A stretch of DNA of 64,000 bases from Actinoplanes oblitus (GCF_030252345.1 NZ_CP126980.1:6897501-6961500), one strand, 5' to 3'. Shown: positions 9,458 to 20,417, numbered from the stretch's first letter. Translations and numbers: made by a program. Notes: a model not told the origin generated them from the sequence alone.

Positions 9458-12400
9458 ATGATCGGCATGCTGGCCGCCACCCGGGAACTGCTCGACACCC
9501 TCGATCCCCTGCCGTCTCGTGCGCGGCTGCGGCATCTCGCGGCCTGGGCGCGCACCGCCCCGGACCGGCCCGAGGTCTGCGCCGAGCTGCGCGCCGGCGA
9601 CGGTTACCAGCGGCATCTCGCGCTGGTCGCCGCCCTGGTGGCCGACGATGCCGCGGCCGTCGACGCGGCCGTCCACGATCCGCTGCCCGGCCTGCGGTCC
9701 GCCGCGCTCCAGGCCGCGCTGCGGGCCGGCCGCCTCGGACCGCGGATCGCCGACCTGCCCGCTTCCGATCGCCGCCGCCTTTACCGTACGCTGCGCGCCC
9801 GCCCCGCCCCGGCCATCGCCGACGCCCTGATCGGTGACATCCACGCGCGCTTCGGTGACGCCGAGGCGGCCGCTCTCCTGCCGGCCTGCGGCGCTGCCAC
9901 GGTACGGCGGCTGCTCCCCGACCTGGCCCACGCCACCCGGCTGCGCGCCCTGGTCCGCCGGCACCCCGAGCCGCTCATCGGGTTCGCGGCCGGGACGCTG
10001 GCCGCCGCCGGGCCGGAGGATCTCGTCCGGGAGTGGCACCGGCTGGCCCCGGCGATCCTCACCCTCGCGCCGGAGCGGGCCCTGGAACTGCTCGAACGGC
10101 ACGCGCCGGACAACAGCCTGCCGGGGAACCTGGACCGATATGGACCACTCGCCAAGCACGACCCGCACCGGCTGCTGCGGCTGCTGATCGCGCCCGGCCG
10201 GGCCGGGTGGCTGCGGCGGACCACGCTGCCCCAGGTGGTGCTGCGCCGGCTCGCGGTGCTCTCCGACGACGAGCTGGCGCCGCTGGCCCGGGGCGTGGCC
10301 GGGCTCGCCCCGCTGCTGCGGGCGCTGCCGCCGGCCCGGCGCGGCACGATCTACGACGCCGGGCTGGCCGAACAGGACACCAGCCGGTTCGTACCGGACC
10401 GGGCGACACTCGACCTGCTGCCGGCCGCGGTCCGGGTGCGGGAGGTGCGGCGGCTGCTCGCGCTCGACGAGGTGGCCCGGCAGGAGCAGCAGGTGCTGGA
10501 CCTGAGCGCCTATCTGGACTGGCCGGCGGCGGCCGCGGCGCAGGAGGTGGCGGTGCGGTCCGGGGACGCCGGTGAGCGGGCGCTGGCGTACACCCGGCTG
10601 GTCGAGGCGGCCGGCCGGTCCCGGGACACGGCGGCGGTGGCCGAGGTGACCGGCCGGCTCACCCGGCTGCGCAACGAGCAGGACCCGGTCCGCTCGGCCG
10701 CCCTCACCGCCCTGGCCGGGGTGGCCCGTCTGCTCACCGCGGACACGGCGGTCGCGCTGACCGCGATCACCACCGACGCGGTGGAGGCGCGGGACGCGTC
10801 GGCGGCCACCAGCGCCGCGCTGAGCCGGCTGGCCACCGACACCCTGCGGCACCACGTGGACGTTCCGGAGCTGCGCGAGTGGGCGCTGCTGACGATCGAC
10901 CTGGTGAGCACCGCGGCGACGGTACCGACGCTGCGCCGCTTCGACCGGGTGCTGCGGCGCGGCCAGGAGACGATGGTCTTCGACCGGCTCCGGCCCTGGG
11001 TGGCCGGCAACGTCGAGCGGGCCCGGTACGCTCCGCTGTTCGCGCTCACCGAGGCGCTCGGCAAACGCGCCTGGCAGGTGCCCGAGCTGCAGGAGCTGCT
11101 GCGCCGGGCGGCCGGCCCGGACACCCTGCCGTGGGTCGCGAGCACGGCGATCGGCTACTGGCTGGCGGACCCTCGGCAGCGCGACGTCCGGGTGGCCGAG
11201 GTGCTGGCCGGTGACCCGTCGTCGGTGCTGCTCGAACCGGTCTGGCACGCGGTCGCCACCCGGCGCACCGACCTGCTGGACGCGGTGCTGAGCCGACGCG
11301 CGGTGGGCCGGTTCGCGGACGCGCGCACCCGGCCGGTGCCCGGCTGGGCGCCGTGCCCGTGGCGGTGGCTGCCCCGGCAGCAGGCCGCGTTCGTCGCCCT
11401 GCACGCCCGGATCGTCGCCGACACCGGCGCCGGCCTCGGGGAGCGGATACGGTCGCTGCGGGCCGCCGCCCCGGTCGGCGAACCCGGGCGCCAACTGGTT
11501 CTGCGATACCTCACCGCGCCGGAGGTGCAGCTGGCCGAGGCCGCGCTGGCCGCGCTGGTCTGGACCGAGCGTCCCGACCTGGCCCTGCCGCTGCTGGTCC
11601 CGCAGGCCGGCGGGGATCGTGCCCGGGTGGCCATGTACGCCGCCGCTCGTTCCGCCAAGCACCTCCCACCGGCCGGGCTGGCCGGTCCGCTGGAGGCTCT
11701 CCTCGCACCGGCCGCGGCCGTCAAGGTCACCAGCCGGAAGGAGGCGGTGCGGATTCTGGCCCGCTATGGGCCGCCGGCCGCCATGGACCGGCTGCTCGCC
11801 GTCTACACCGCGGCGGACCAGCACCGGGACGTCCGGGCCGCTGTCGTGGGCGCCGCCCGGCAGCGCCTCGACGCCGAGGCCAGCTGGACCATCCTGGACC
11901 GGGCGATCGGCGCCAGCCGGGAGGAGCGGCGGGCCGTCCTGGACACCTACCCCTACACGATCCCGGCCCGGCACCGCCCGCGCTACGCCGAGCTGATCGC
12001 CGCGACCTGCCGGGCCGGCGACCGGGAGGTGCGCCAGGCCGCCTTCGCCAAGCTGCACGAGTGGTCCCGCTGGGCCGGCGACCTGACCGACCTGGTCGTC
12101 GACCGGCTCACCGACCTCGACGAGAAACTGGTGAACCTCCAGGTCGCCGGCCTCCTGCGGGCCGCCGGCCACCCGGCCCTGGGCCTGGCGCTGACCCGGC
12201 TCGCGACGATGACCGATCCGCACCCCGAGCCGGGCGCCGACCTGCCGGCCCGCCGCCGCGTCGAGGTGCTGGCCCAGGGCGCGTCGGCCCTCGGGCGTTC
12301 GCTGCCCCCGAACGCCGGCCGCACCGCCCTGATCGACGCCATGCGCACCCTCGCGGCCCGGCCCGGCTACCTCGCCGTCGCCCTCGCCGCTCTGGTCGAT

Positions 12401-12715
12401 CTCGGTCAGCTGGACAACCTGCTGGAGGTCGCCGACAGGTGCGCCGCCCGTCCGGTGATCGCCGCCCGGATCGCCGAACGGGTCGGCGCCCGTCTCCGCG
12501 AGCAGCGTGACCCGCCGACGCCGGCGTTCCTCCAGGACCTGATCGAACGCCTGGCCTGGCGCGGTGACCTGGCCGCCGGGCTGTTCGCGGTCCAGCTGGT
12601 CCGCTTCGGTGCCGGTTACCGCTGGGCCGGCCGCTGGCGGGACCTGCTGCTGGCGCTGCGCTCCCACCCCGACCCGGACGTCCGCGACGACGCCGTCGCC
12701 CTCACCATGACCTGA
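9458..12715 (+). CDS. large helical-repeat protein of unknown function (HEAT-like)
   Basis: 1085 residues, Leu/Ala/Arg-rich, made of short amphipathic helices in tandem throughout (segments such as LVRRHPEPLIGFAAGTLA and LRSAALTALAGVARLL), the texture of HEAT/armadillo-type solenoids that act as protein-binding scaffolds. No catalytic motif, membrane helix or signal peptide is evident. It stands alone: a terminator precedes it and repetitive non-coding DNA follows. ATG 9467 is an alternative start three codons in. Function not recognised. Confidence 0.75.
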   Translation: MIGMLAATRELLDTLDPLPSRARLRHLAAWARTAPDRPEVCAELRAGDGYQRHLALVAALVADDAAAVDAAVHDPLPGLRSAALQAALRAGRLGPRIADLPASDRRRLYRTLRARPAPAIADALIGDIHARFGDAEAAALLPACGAATVRRLLPDLAHATRLRALVRRHPEPLIGFAAGTLAAAGPEDLVREWHRLAPAILTLAPERALELLERHAPDNSLPGNLDRYGPLAKHDPHRLLRLLIAPGRAGWLRRTTLPQVVLRRLAVLSDDELAPLARGVAGLAPLLRALPPARRGTIYDAGLAEQDTSRFVPDRATLDLLPAAVRVREVRRLLALDEVARQEQQVLDLSAYLDWPAAAAAQEVAVRSGDAGERALAYTRLVEAAGRSRDTAAVAEVTGRLTRLRNEQDPVRSAALTALAGVARLLTADTAVALTAITTDAVEARDASAATSAALSRLATDTLRHHVDVPELREWALLTIDLVSTAATVPTLRRFDRVLRRGQETMVFDRLRPWVAGNVERARYAPLFALTEALGKRAWQVPELQELLRRAAGPDTLPWVASTAIGYWLADPRQRDVRVAEVLAGDPSSVLLEPVWHAVATRRTDLLDAVLSRRAVGRFADARTRPVPGWAPCPWRWLPRQQAAFVALHARIVADTGAGLGERIRSLRAAAPVGEPGRQLVLRYLTAPEVQLAEAALAALVWTERPDLALPLLVPQAGGDRARVAMYAAARSAKHLPPAGLAGPLEALLAPAAAVKVTSRKEAVRILARYGPPAAMDRLLAVYTAADQHRDVRAAVVGAARQRLDAEASWTILDRAIGASREERRAVLDTYPYTIPARHRPRYAELIAATCRAGDREVRQAAFAKLHEWSRWAGDLTDLVVDRLTDLDEKLVNLQVAGLLRAAGHPALGLALTRLATMTDPHPEPGADLPARRRVEVLAQGASALGRSLPPNAGRTALIDAMRTLAARPGYLAVALAALVDLGQLDNLLEVADRCAARPVIAARIAERVGARLREQRDPPTPAFLQDLIERLAWRGDLAAGLFAVQLVRFGAGYRWAGRWRDLLLALRSHPDPDVRDDAVALTMT

Positions 12716-12768
12716 CCCTCGCCCCGGCTGGTCGTGCGGGCCCTGTCCCCCGCTCGGACAGAACCCTC

Positions 12769-13095
12769 ACGACCAGCCGAAACCTCGGGCTGGCACTCAC
12801 GACCCACTTCCCAACCCCGACACCACCACCACGACCAGCCCCCAACACCCGGCTGGCACTCACCACCCACTCCCCGACCCCGACACCACCACCACCACGA
12901 CCAGCCCCCAACACCCGGCTGGCACTCACCACCCACTCCCCCACCCCGACACCACCACCACGACCAGCCCCCAACACCCGGCTGGCACTCACCACCCACT
13001 CCCCCACCCCGACACCACCACCACGACCAGCCCCCAACACCCGGCTGGCACTCACCACCCACTCCCCCACCCCGACACCACCACCACGACCAGCT
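12769..13095. repeat. five tandem copies of a 63-bp intergenic repeat
   Basis: A 63-bp unit recurs about five times. Each unit has the blocks GGCTGGCACTCACCACCCAC, a C-rich spacer, GACACCACCACCACGACCAG and an internal inverted repeat CCAGCC...GGCTGG that can form a hairpin. Copies 2-5 are almost identical; one carries an extra CAC. Because 63 is divisible by three, open frames run through on both strands (His/Pro-rich or Trp/Gly-rich), but these are by-products of the repeat. Two more diverged units lie at 39654-39785. Confidence 0.9.
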
Positions 13096-13321
13096 GGGGG
13101 TTGGAGTCGGGATTCAGCCCGGCGGGCGCCGGGCGGTCCGGTGTCCGGCGGGCATCGCGTGTAGGCACGGGACACCGATGATGCGGTTGGGGGCTGGGAC
13201 AGGCGTACCGGATCGGGTTTTCTGAAGCGGAAGCGACCGGCGGAGATCAACCACAGCTCATTCATAGGTTTCAATGTTTTGCTCGACGGCGTCCTCAGTC
13301 CCCTTCCCCCGAGGAGGAACG

Positions 13322-14203
13322 GTGCAAGACAACGACGCCTACGTGCGCGAGGTGCATGACAAGGGCCTGCGATTCGACCTGCCGACGATGTCGCGGCGGC
13401 GGATGCTCGGTGTCGCCGGCGGGGTCGGCGCCGCGGTGATCGGCGGCGCCCTGACAAACGCCGGCACGGCCGACGCGGCCACCACCGGCACGGCCGGCGC
13501 CACCACCGGGGCGGCAGGCGCCGTCGCCGGCGCGGCGGGCGCCACCAGCACGGACGATGCGGCGGCCTGCCTGGCCGAGGTCGAGTCGGAGACCGCGGGC
13601 CCCTACCCGGCGGACGGGTCGAACGGGCCGGATGTGCGGAAGCTGTCCGGGATCGTGCGCAGTGACATCCGGTCGAGTTTCGGCACGTCGACGACGACAG
13701 CGCCGGGCGTGCCGCTGCAGTTCTCGCTGACCGTGCGGAACCTGGGCTGCGCTCCGGTCGCCGGCGCGGCGATCTACGCCTGGCACTGCGACCGGGCCGG
13801 GCGGTACTCGCTGTACTCCTCCGGAGTGACCGGCGAGAACTACCTGCGCGGCATCCAGGTCACCAACTCGTCCGGCGTGGCGACCTTCACCAGCATCTAC
13901 CCGGGGTGCTACGCGGGACGCTGGCCGCACATCCACTTCGAGGTGTACTCGTCGCTGGCCGCGGCCACCAGCGGGGCCGGGCCGATCCGCAAGACGTCGC
14001 AGATCGCGCTGCCCAAGGACGTGTCACAGACGGTGTACGCGAGCGCCACCGGGTACTCGGCGAGCGTCACCAACCTGAGCCGGATCAGCCTGGCCACCGA
14101 CATGGTGTTCCGGGACGACCTGGCGGCCCGGGAGATGGCGACGGTCACCGGCTCGGTAGCGGCCGGCTACGTGGCGAACCTGACGATCTCGGTCAACCTG
14201 TAA
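13322..14203 (+). CDS. TAT-exported intradiol ring-cleavage dioxygenase-like protein
   Basis: 293 residues from GTG 13322, placed 5-6 bases after GAGGAGGA; a longer frame upstream lacks a ribosome site. SRRRMLGVAGG near residues 20-30 is a twin-arginine signal, followed by a low-complexity Ala/Thr/Gly linker (~45-75). The body has the intradiol dioxygenase pattern: AIYAWHCDRAGRYSLY, then FTSIYPGCYAGRWPHIHFEV, which together supply the two Tyr and two His ligands of the ferric iron. Family members cleave catechols between the hydroxyls; exported versions are thought to act on extracellular aromatics. Confidence 0.85.
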   Translation: MQDNDAYVREVHDKGLRFDLPTMSRRRMLGVAGGVGAAVIGGALTNAGTADAATTGTAGATTGAAGAVAGAAGATSTDDAAACLAEVESETAGPYPADGSNGPDVRKLSGIVRSDIRSSFGTSTTTAPGVPLQFSLTVRNLGCAPVAGAAIYAWHCDRAGRYSLYSSGVTGENYLRGIQVTNSSGVATFTSIYPGCYAGRWPHIHFEVYSSLAAATSGAGPIRKTSQIALPKDVSQTVYASATGYSASVTNLSRISLATDMVFRDDLAAREMATVTGSVAAGYVANLTISVNL

Positions 14204-14360
14204 GGATCGTGCCGACCACCACGCGGCAGGCCGGCGTCATCGGGGTGGTGTACTTCGGCGGTGGCCCGGCCTGGTCCACCTGATCGTGGTGAGCGTGGCC
14301 CTGGCCGCGATCGTGCAACTGCTGCTCGCGGCCAGGGCACACTGATGCGGAGGCGGAACG

Positions 14361-15599
14361 TCACCGGTTGTCGACCATCCCGTGCGGGTCGATGACGTAC
14401 TTGCGGGCCGCGCCCTGGTCGAACTCGAGGTAGCCCTGCGGGGCCTGGTCGAGCGAGATCGGGGTGGCGTTGACGTTCTTCGCGATCCGCACCCGGTCGT
14501 GCAGGATCGCCATCATCAGCCCGTGGTGGTACTTCATCACCGGGCACTGGCCGGTGACGAAGGAGTGCGATTTCGCCCAGCCCAGGCCCAGCCGCAGCGA
14601 CAGGGACCCGACCTTGGCGGCGTCGTCGACGCCGCCCGGGTCACCTGTCACGTACAGGCCCGGGACGCCTATCGCGCCACCGGCCCGGGTCAGGTCCATC
14701 AGCGAGTTCAGCACCGTTGCCGGCTTCTCCACCTGGGCGTCCTGGCCGTGCCCGCGCGCCTCGAAGCCGACCGCGTCGACGGCGCAGTCGACCAGCGGCT
14801 GCCCGATCGCCGGGGCGGCCCGGCCGAGGATCTGCTGCACCTGGTCGACCGGTTCGCCACGGGACACGTCCACCGTCTCGCAGCCGAAGCTGCGGGCCTG
14901 GGCGAGCCGCTCCTCGTTGAGATCGCCGACGATGACCACCGCGGCGCCGAGCAGGAACGCCGAGGTGGCAGCGGCCAGGCCGACCGGGCCGGCACCGGCG
15001 ATGTAGACCGTCGAGCCGGTGGTGACGCCGGCGCTGACACAGCCGTGGTAGCCGGTCGGGAAGATGTCGGAGAGCATCGTCAGGTCGAGGATCTTCTCCA
15101 GGGCCTGGTCCCGGTCGGGGAAACGGAGCAGGTTCCAGTCGGCGTACGGGACCATCACGTACTCCGCCTGGCCGCCGACCCAGCCGCCCATGTCGACGTA
15201 CCCGTACGCCGAGCCGGGCCGGTCCGGGTTCACGTTGAGGCAGACCCCGGTCTTGCCCTCCTTGCAGTTGCGGCACCGACCGCAGGCGATGTTGAACGGC
15301 ACCGACACGATGTCGCCGACCCGCACGTACTCGACGTCCGACCCGACCTCGATCACCTCACCGGTGATCTCGTGGCCCAGCACCAGGCCCTCCGGCGCGG
15401 TGGTGCGCCCGCGGACCATGTGCTGGTCGCTGCCGCAGATGTTGGTGGTGACCGTCTTCAGGATGGCGCCGTGCGGAGTACGCCGCCCGACGTTCATCTT
15501 GTTGACGCCGGGGCCGTCCTTCACCTCGTACGTCGGGTAGTCGATGTCCTGGATCGCAACGCGCCCGGGACCCTGGTAGACAACGGCTCTGTTGCCCAT
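14361..15599 (-). CDS. glutathione-independent formaldehyde dehydrogenase-type zinc dehydrogenase (FdhA family)
   Basis: 412 residues starting at ATG 15599, with GGAGG five bases upstream; the open frame continues further 5' but without a ribosome site. It has the catalytic zinc region NICGSDQHMVRG and GHEITGEV, the structural zinc loop CGRCRNCKEGKTGVC, and the NAD-binding segment VYIAGAGPVGLAAA. The long insert and the DPGGVDDAAK segment mark the Pseudomonas FdhA-like branch, which oxidises formaldehyde to formate with tightly bound NAD. A stand-alone gene, probably a detoxification enzyme. Confidence 0.88.
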   Translation of the reverse strand: MGNRAVVYQGPGRVAIQDIDYPTYEVKDGPGVNKMNVGRRTPHGAILKTVTTNICGSDQHMVRGRTTAPEGLVLGHEITGEVIEVGSDVEYVRVGDIVSVPFNIACGRCRNCKEGKTGVCLNVNPDRPGSAYGYVDMGGWVGGQAEYVMVPYADWNLLRFPDRDQALEKILDLTMLSDIFPTGYHGCVSAGVTTGSTVYIAGAGPVGLAAATSAFLLGAAVVIVGDLNEERLAQARSFGCETVDVSRGEPVDQVQQILGRAAPAIGQPLVDCAVDAVGFEARGHGQDAQVEKPATVLNSLMDLTRAGGAIGVPGLYVTGDPGGVDDAAKVGSLSLRLGLGWAKSHSFVTGQCPVMKYHHGLMMAILHDRVRIAKNVNATPISLDQAPQGYLEFDQGAARKYVIDPHGMVDNR

Positions 15600-15725
15600 G
15601 GTGGCCTCCATCGTCGGGTGGACTCGATCCCGATGCTTCTCGCGCGGTAGCCGAAAATGAACCCTCGGTAATCTCGACGCGCGCCGAAAAACACATTGCA
15701 CCCATTCGATGGCATCATTCGGCGC

Positions 15726-16607
15726 ATGATCACCGATCTGCGCACGCTTCGGCTCGACGGCGTCGACATGCTGGTCTCGGTGAGCGGCGACCGGGTCGAG
15801 GTCCGGGACCCGCGGAACGACCGGCTGATCAGTTCCCAGAAGCCGGGCGAGGTCCACCGCCTCGTCGTCTGCGAGGTGGGCTGGCGTGATCCGGTGATCG
15901 CCGCCGGCACCGACCGCGGCGTGGTCTGGCTGGATCCGCGCACCGGGCACTCGCCGCACACCGGCGATCCGGCCCCACCCGGCCCGCTGGCCACCTGGGC
16001 CGGGACGCTGCTCGCCGGATCACCGCTCGAACCGTTCCCGCTGCTGCGCTGGGACGCCGGCACCGGCGCCCGTCTCGAACCGCTGGGTGTCCACGCCGAT
16101 CAGGTCAGCGCGGTGGCCGTGCTGGACCTGCCGGACGGACCGGTGGTCTGCGCCGGCGACCAGAGCGGGACCATCCACCGGTGGCACCCGCGCACCGGGG
16201 CCCGCGCCGGAGATCCCCTGACGGTCGGCGACGAGCCGATCAACGCGATCACCGGGATCCGGCTGCCGGGCGGCCGGCGCCTGATCGCCGCGGCGACCGC
16301 CGACCTCCATCGCTGGGACGCCGCGACCGGCGAACCCATCGGGGTGCCGGTGGTGGTCGACAGCCACGCGGTGCACCGGCTGGACCCGGTAGTGGTGAAC
16401 GGCCGGGTCGAGCTGATCACCTCCGGTCACGACGAGGTGGTGCAGCGCTGGGACGCGGAGACCGGCGAGCGGATCGGCGCCCCGCTGCCGGGCCGCTGCG
16501 CCACGGTCTTCCATCGGTACGGCGAACTCACCCTGGCGATCGGCTCCCCGGACGGCGCCGTCGCGCTGTTCCCCCTGGGCCAGCCGCACCCCGATCGGCG
16601 GACCTGA
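15726..16607 (+). CDS. WD40-like beta-propeller protein
   Basis: 293 residues from ATG 15726 (a TTG start ten codons earlier is possible). Repeating ~40-residue blocks end in RWD/RWH-type strands (LLRWDAGTGA, IHRWHPRTGA, LHRWDAATGE, VQRWDAETGE), typical of actinobacterial WD40 propellers. No kinase or signal domain is attached. These proteins are generally binding scaffolds; no partner is evident from the neighbours, which are divergent or convergent. Confidence 0.7.
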   Translation: MITDLRTLRLDGVDMLVSVSGDRVEVRDPRNDRLISSQKPGEVHRLVVCEVGWRDPVIAAGTDRGVVWLDPRTGHSPHTGDPAPPGPLATWAGTLLAGSPLEPFPLLRWDAGTGARLEPLGVHADQVSAVAVLDLPDGPVVCAGDQSGTIHRWHPRTGARAGDPLTVGDEPINAITGIRLPGGRRLIAAATADLHRWDAATGEPIGVPVVVDSHAVHRLDPVVVNGRVELITSGHDEVVQRWDAETGERIGAPLPGRCATVFHRYGELTLAIGSPDGAVALFPLGQPHPDRRT

Positions 16608-16746
16608 CCGTGCCGGGAGGCCGGTGACGCCGGCGCGAGATCGACCGGGAAAACGGTGATCGCGGTTGTCGCGGCCGGGCGCCGCGGACCCGACGACCAC
16701 CCGGATCACGGCCGGCGCGGTGGCGGCGACGGGCATCGGTCGAAGC

Positions 16747-18324
16747 TCAGATACGGAACCGGTGGGTGAGTTCCGCCAGGTCCTGACTGAGCTGGGTGAG
16801 TTCGTTCGCGGCCTGCCGGGACTGCTCGGCGCTGTCGCGGGTCCGGTCGGTCACCGCGCGCACCCCGGCGATGTTCTCGGTGATCTCGTTGCTGCCGACG
16901 GCCGCGTTGGAGACGCCCCGGTTCATCTCGCCGGTGGTGGCGGTCTGCTCCTCCACCGCCGCCGCGATGGTGTCCTGGGCCTCGCTGATCCGCTGGATCA
17001 CCTCGGTGATCCGCCGGATGGAGGCGACCGCCGCCTCGGTTTGCCCCTGGATGCCGGTGACCCGGCTGATGATGTCGTCGGTCGCCCGGGCGGTCTCCTG
17101 GGCCAGGTCCTTGACCTCGGCGGCCACCACGGCGAAGCCCTTGCCGGCCTCGCCCGCCCGCGCCGACTCGATCGTCGCGTTCAGGGCCAGCAGGTTCGTC
17201 TGTTCCGCGATCGAGGTGATGGTCTGCACCACCGCACCGATCTCGGTGGACGCCTCGCCGAGCCGGGCCACCGTCTCGCCGGCCTCGGCGACGGTCGTCA
17301 CCGCCGACCCGGCGACGGTGGCTGCCTCGGTGGTGTTCCGGCTGATCTCACCGATCGCGGCGCCCATCTGCTCCGACCCGGCGGCGACGGTGTCGAGGTT
17401 GCGGGACACGTCACCGGCGCTGTCGGCGACGATGCCGATCTGCCGGGACGCCTGGTCGGCGTCCGCCTGGAGCGCCTGCGACATCGCTGTCAGCGTGGAC
17501 GAGGCGGACGCGACCTGACCGGCGTGGCTGGCGATGCCGGCGATGGTCTCCCCGATCCGGTCGATCGCCCGGTCGATCGAGGAGCTCATCCGGCCGATCT
17601 CGTCGCCGCGGTGGATGCCGACGCGCTGGGTGAGGTCGCCCTCGGCGAGCCGGTCCACCACCGCGACGACCTTCTGCACCGGCTTGCGGATGGATCGGCT
17701 GAGCAACGTCGCGGCCAGCAGGGCCAGGAGCACGGCGACGGCGGCCAGCACCCACTCCCGGACCGTGGCGGCGTGGCGGGTCGCGCTCAGCCGGTTCAGC
17801 GCGGCGGTCCGCTCGGCGGAGACCGACTCGTCGAACGCGGCGGCGGCGTCCATCGCCTTGAGGTACGGCCCGGACTCGGTGACGTTGCTGATGTGCGCGG
17901 CCTGCTCGTACCGGCCCTGCCGCACCGCCGCCCAGACCTGCTCGTCGGTGGTCATGAACGCGTCGAGACCGGCCCGGAAGTCGGCCGCCCGGGCACGCTG
18001 GTCGTCGTTCGCCGCGGCCGCCTCGACGTCGCCGAGCAGCGCGTACACCTTCTCCTTGGCACCGGTGAAGAAGCCGTGCTTGAGCTCGTGGTCGGACGCG
18101 GTGTACGCCGTCTGCAACCCGTACGCGTCCGAGAACCGGAACTGCAGCAGCGCGACGGACCGCGCCTTCGGGTCGATGACCTCCACGATGTGCCGGGCCT
18201 GCCGGTTGACGTCGGCGCGCACCAGGCTCGCGTTGACCACCACGAGCAGGAGGAGAACCGCCATCGAGCAGAAGCCGGCCCACAGCTTCAACGAAAGCGA
18301 CAAATCCTGAAAAGACCGGCGCAC
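16747..18324 (-). CDS. methyl-accepting chemotaxis protein
   Basis: 525 residues. A membrane helix at ~13-32, an extracellular four-helix-bundle type sensor (~33-185), a second membrane helix (~190-210), a HAMP domain ([17 protein letters not shown]) and a cytoplasmic signalling domain whose hairpin tip reads [20 protein letters not shown], the invariant CheA/CheW contact region. Methylation helices flank it. There is no C-terminal pentapeptide for CheR binding. Actinoplanes-type organisms make motile zoospores, so a chemoreceptor fits. The ligand is unknown. Confidence 0.92.
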   Translation of the reverse strand: MRRSFQDLSLSLKLWAGFCSMAVLLLLVVVNASLVRADVNRQARHIVEVIDPKARSVALLQFRFSDAYGLQTAYTASDHELKHGFFTGAKEKVYALLGDVEAAAANDDQRARAADFRAGLDAFMTTDEQVWAAVRQGRYEQAAHISNVTESGPYLKAMDAAAAFDESVSAERTAALNRLSATRHAATVREWVLAAVAVLLALLAATLLSRSIRKPVQKVVAVVDRLAEGDLTQRVGIHRGDEIGRMSSSIDRAIDRIGETIAGIASHAGQVASASSTLTAMSQALQADADQASRQIGIVADSAGDVSRNLDTVAAGSEQMGAAIGEISRNTTEAATVAGSAVTTVAEAGETVARLGEASTEIGAVVQTITSIAEQTNLLALNATIESARAGEAGKGFAVVAAEVKDLAQETARATDDIISRVTGIQGQTEAAVASIRRITEVIQRISEAQDTIAAAVEEQTATTGEMNRGVSNAAVGSNEITENIAGVRAVTDRTRDSAEQSRQAANELTQLSQDLAELTHRFRI

Positions 18325-18373
18325 AGTTTCACACAGTAACCGGGTAGGCCGCCGTCGACGGGCGAATCCGCGC

Positions 18374-19618
18374 TCAGGCGGCGTCGCGTTCGTCGCGCTG
18401 CCGTCCCGGGATGATGATGTCGCGGTGCCGGGCCGGGCGCCGCGCCGCCGGCAACTGCGGGCCGATCCGGGCCGGCCAGATCCGCTGCGGGCGGTCGGCG
18501 AGTTTGGGGCGCTCGCGCGGGATGAGGGTGCGGTCCGGCGGCACCCAGATCGGCAGCGGCGCGCTCGGCGGCCCCCACCAGACGATGGTGCCGTATCCCC
18601 GGACCAGCGGCGGCTGCAACGCCGGCCAGCGTGCCTCCAGCGGGATGGCCAGCCGCCACGCCTCCATCGGCACCAGCGCGCTGACCGGATGCCCGGCCGC
18701 TCCGGGCAGCACCGGCAGCGGCGGGGCCGGCAACGCGTGCGGTTCCGCGCCGGCCGGCAGGGCGTGCGGGTCGGCCGTCTCGGCGGCGGCCGCTGTCGTC
18801 GCCGGGGCGCTGGCCAGCACGATCGCGCAGGCCACGGTGATCAGGGCGGCGGCCAGCGCGACCGGTTCCCAGCCGGGGCGGACGGTGTCGCCCAGGACGG
18901 TCAGCGCGATCACCGAGGGCGCGATCACCTCGCCGGTCCAGTGCACGGCGGTGACCCGGCCCACCTCGCCGCGCTGGAGCGCGTTCGCGTACATCACCAT
19001 GCCGTTGGCCGCGAAGATCAGCAGAACGTACGTCAGCGGCTCGCTGAAGATGGTCAGCGCCGCCGAGCCGATCGTGGTCATCCGGTCGTCGGGCAGGTGC
19101 AGGGCCCGGCCGCCGAGCGCCGCGGCGCCGACCGACAGCCCGCCGATCGACGCGATCAGGCCGGGTGAGCCGACCCTGGTGGCCGCCCAGCCGAGGATCA
19201 GCACGACGACCAGGGCCACGCAGAACCCGGCCCGCAGCCCGAGCGACGCCGCCACCACCTGCTGCTGCCCGGCCGACAGGGCCAGCCCGGCCAGCGCGCA
19301 GATGGTGATCACGATCGCCACCACGTCGCGCCGGCGCAGCCGGGAGCCGAGGAACAGCCAGGCGGCGAAGGCGGTGATGGCCAGCGAACCGGCCAGCACC
19401 GACTCGACCAGATAGACCGCCAGCTCGCGCAGCGCGATCATCGAGCCGAACCAGGCGGTCATGTCCAGCGCGATGCCGACCAGATAGAGCGGGTGCCCGA
19501 GGGTGGACACCGCGCTGGTGCTGCGCCGGGCGCCGATGGCCTGCAGGATCGAGCCGGCCGCGTAGCAGAGCGAACCGAAGATGGCGATGCCCAGCGCGAT
19601 CCAGCCACCGGCGGTCAT
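18374..19618 (-). CDS. multi-pass membrane protein, EamA/DMT-like
   Basis: 414 residues: about nine or ten hydrophobic helices in the first ~270 residues, then a Pro/Ala-rich cytosolic tail of ~130 residues containing several WPA/P repeats. The paired-helix layout resembles the drug/metabolite transporter fold. Its stop lies 50 bases before the chemoreceptor start on the same strand, so cotranscription is possible. Transport substrate not recognisable. Confidence 0.65.
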   Translation of the reverse strand: MTAGGWIALGIAIFGSLCYAAGSILQAIGARRSTSAVSTLGHPLYLVGIALDMTAWFGSMIALRELAVYLVESVLAGSLAITAFAAWLFLGSRLRRRDVVAIVITICALAGLALSAGQQQVVAASLGLRAGFCVALVVVLILGWAATRVGSPGLIASIGGLSVGAAALGGRALHLPDDRMTTIGSAALTIFSEPLTYVLLIFAANGMVMYANALQRGEVGRVTAVHWTGEVIAPSVIALTVLGDTVRPGWEPVALAAALITVACAIVLASAPATTAAAAETADPHALPAGAEPHALPAPPLPVLPGAAGHPVSALVPMEAWRLAIPLEARWPALQPPLVRGYGTIVWWGPPSAPLPIWVPPDRTLIPRERPKLADRPQRIWPARIGPQLPAARRPARHRDIIIPGRQRDERDAA

Positions 19619-19745
19619 CGCGATCGACCGCCGTCACCGAGGGTGCAGGCCGCTGTCACGCCCCGATCATATGGCCGGCCCTCGATTCGCGCGAGCCCCG
19701 CGAAAGGCCAACTGAGCTGCGGCGATGATCAAATGCAAACCCGCT

Positions 19746-20417
19746 TCACGGTACGCGCTGAGCGGCGTGACCGAGGTCCCGGGTGCTCTCCCCCGGCACC
19801 CGCTGCGCGGGAAGCTTCTCCACCAGCGCGGGCAGGTCCCCTCGATGCGAGCCCTGGAACGTCCGCCAGATGATGCGCAGGTCGAGCAGCGGCGACCAGT
19901 TGTCGATGTACCACCGGTCCAGCACGAACCGTTCCGACCAGGGGATCGCGTCCCGCCCGTTGATCTGTGCCCAGCCGGTGATCCCGGGCCGCACTTCCAG
20001 CCGCCGGGCGTCCTCCGCGGAGTACTCGGCCACCTGCGGGAGCACGTCCGGGCGCGGCCCGACCAGGTTCATCTGCCCGCGCAGCACGTTGATCAGCTGG
20101 GGCAGCTCGTCGAGGCTGGTCGCCCGCAGGATCCGGCCGCACCTGGTGATCCGCGGGTCGTTCTCCAGCAGGTCGTTCGGGTTCGCCATGCCGAGCCGGG
20201 CGCCGACCGCCAGGTTGTCGTGGACCATCGAGCGGAACTTCAGGATCCGGAAGGTCCGCCCGCCCCGGCCGGCCCGGTCCTGCACGAAGAAGATCCCCTT
20301 GCCGTCGGCCACCCGGATCCAGAGGGCCACGCCGAGGAACACCGGCGACAGCAGGAGCAGCGCGACGGCGGCGACGAGTTGGTTGAGAAGGTTCCAGATC
20401 GGGCGCAGGTGGTCCAC
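19746..20417 (-). CDS. priming sugar transferase (WbaP/WcaJ-type phosphoglycosyltransferase)
   Basis: 223 residues. One N-terminal re-entrant hydrophobic helix (LLNQLVAAVALLLLSP) and the conserved core KFRSMVHD, RCGRILRATSLDELPQLINV, MNLVGPRP and PGITGWAQING. This is the short, catalytic-domain-only form that transfers a sugar-1-phosphate to undecaprenyl phosphate, the first step of polysaccharide assembly. It is the last gene of a three-gene minus-strand unit with the UDP-sugar dehydrogenase and the CapD-like gene, and supplies the priming step that the cluster at 1-9.4 kb lacks. Confidence 0.92.
   Translation of the reverse strand: MDHLRPIWNLLNQLVAAVALLLLSPVFLGVALWIRVADGKGIFFVQDRAGRGGRTFRILKFRSMVHDNLAVGARLGMANPNDLLENDPRITRCGRILRATSLDELPQLINVLRGQMNLVGPRPDVLPQVAEYSAEDARRLEVRPGITGWAQINGRDAIPWSERFVLDRWYIDNWSPLLDLRIIWRTFQGSHRGDLPALVEKLPAQRVPGESTRDLGHAAQRVP

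Noticed and set aside
12769..13095. CRISPR array
   Set aside because: The copies are contiguous with no unique spacers, and no cas genes are nearby.
12734..13225. Open frames encoding His/Pro-rich repeats (plus) or Trp/Gly-rich repeats (minus)
   Set aside because: They exist only because the 63-bp DNA repeat is a multiple of three; no ribosome site or codon bias, and the repeat recurs in other intergenic DNA.
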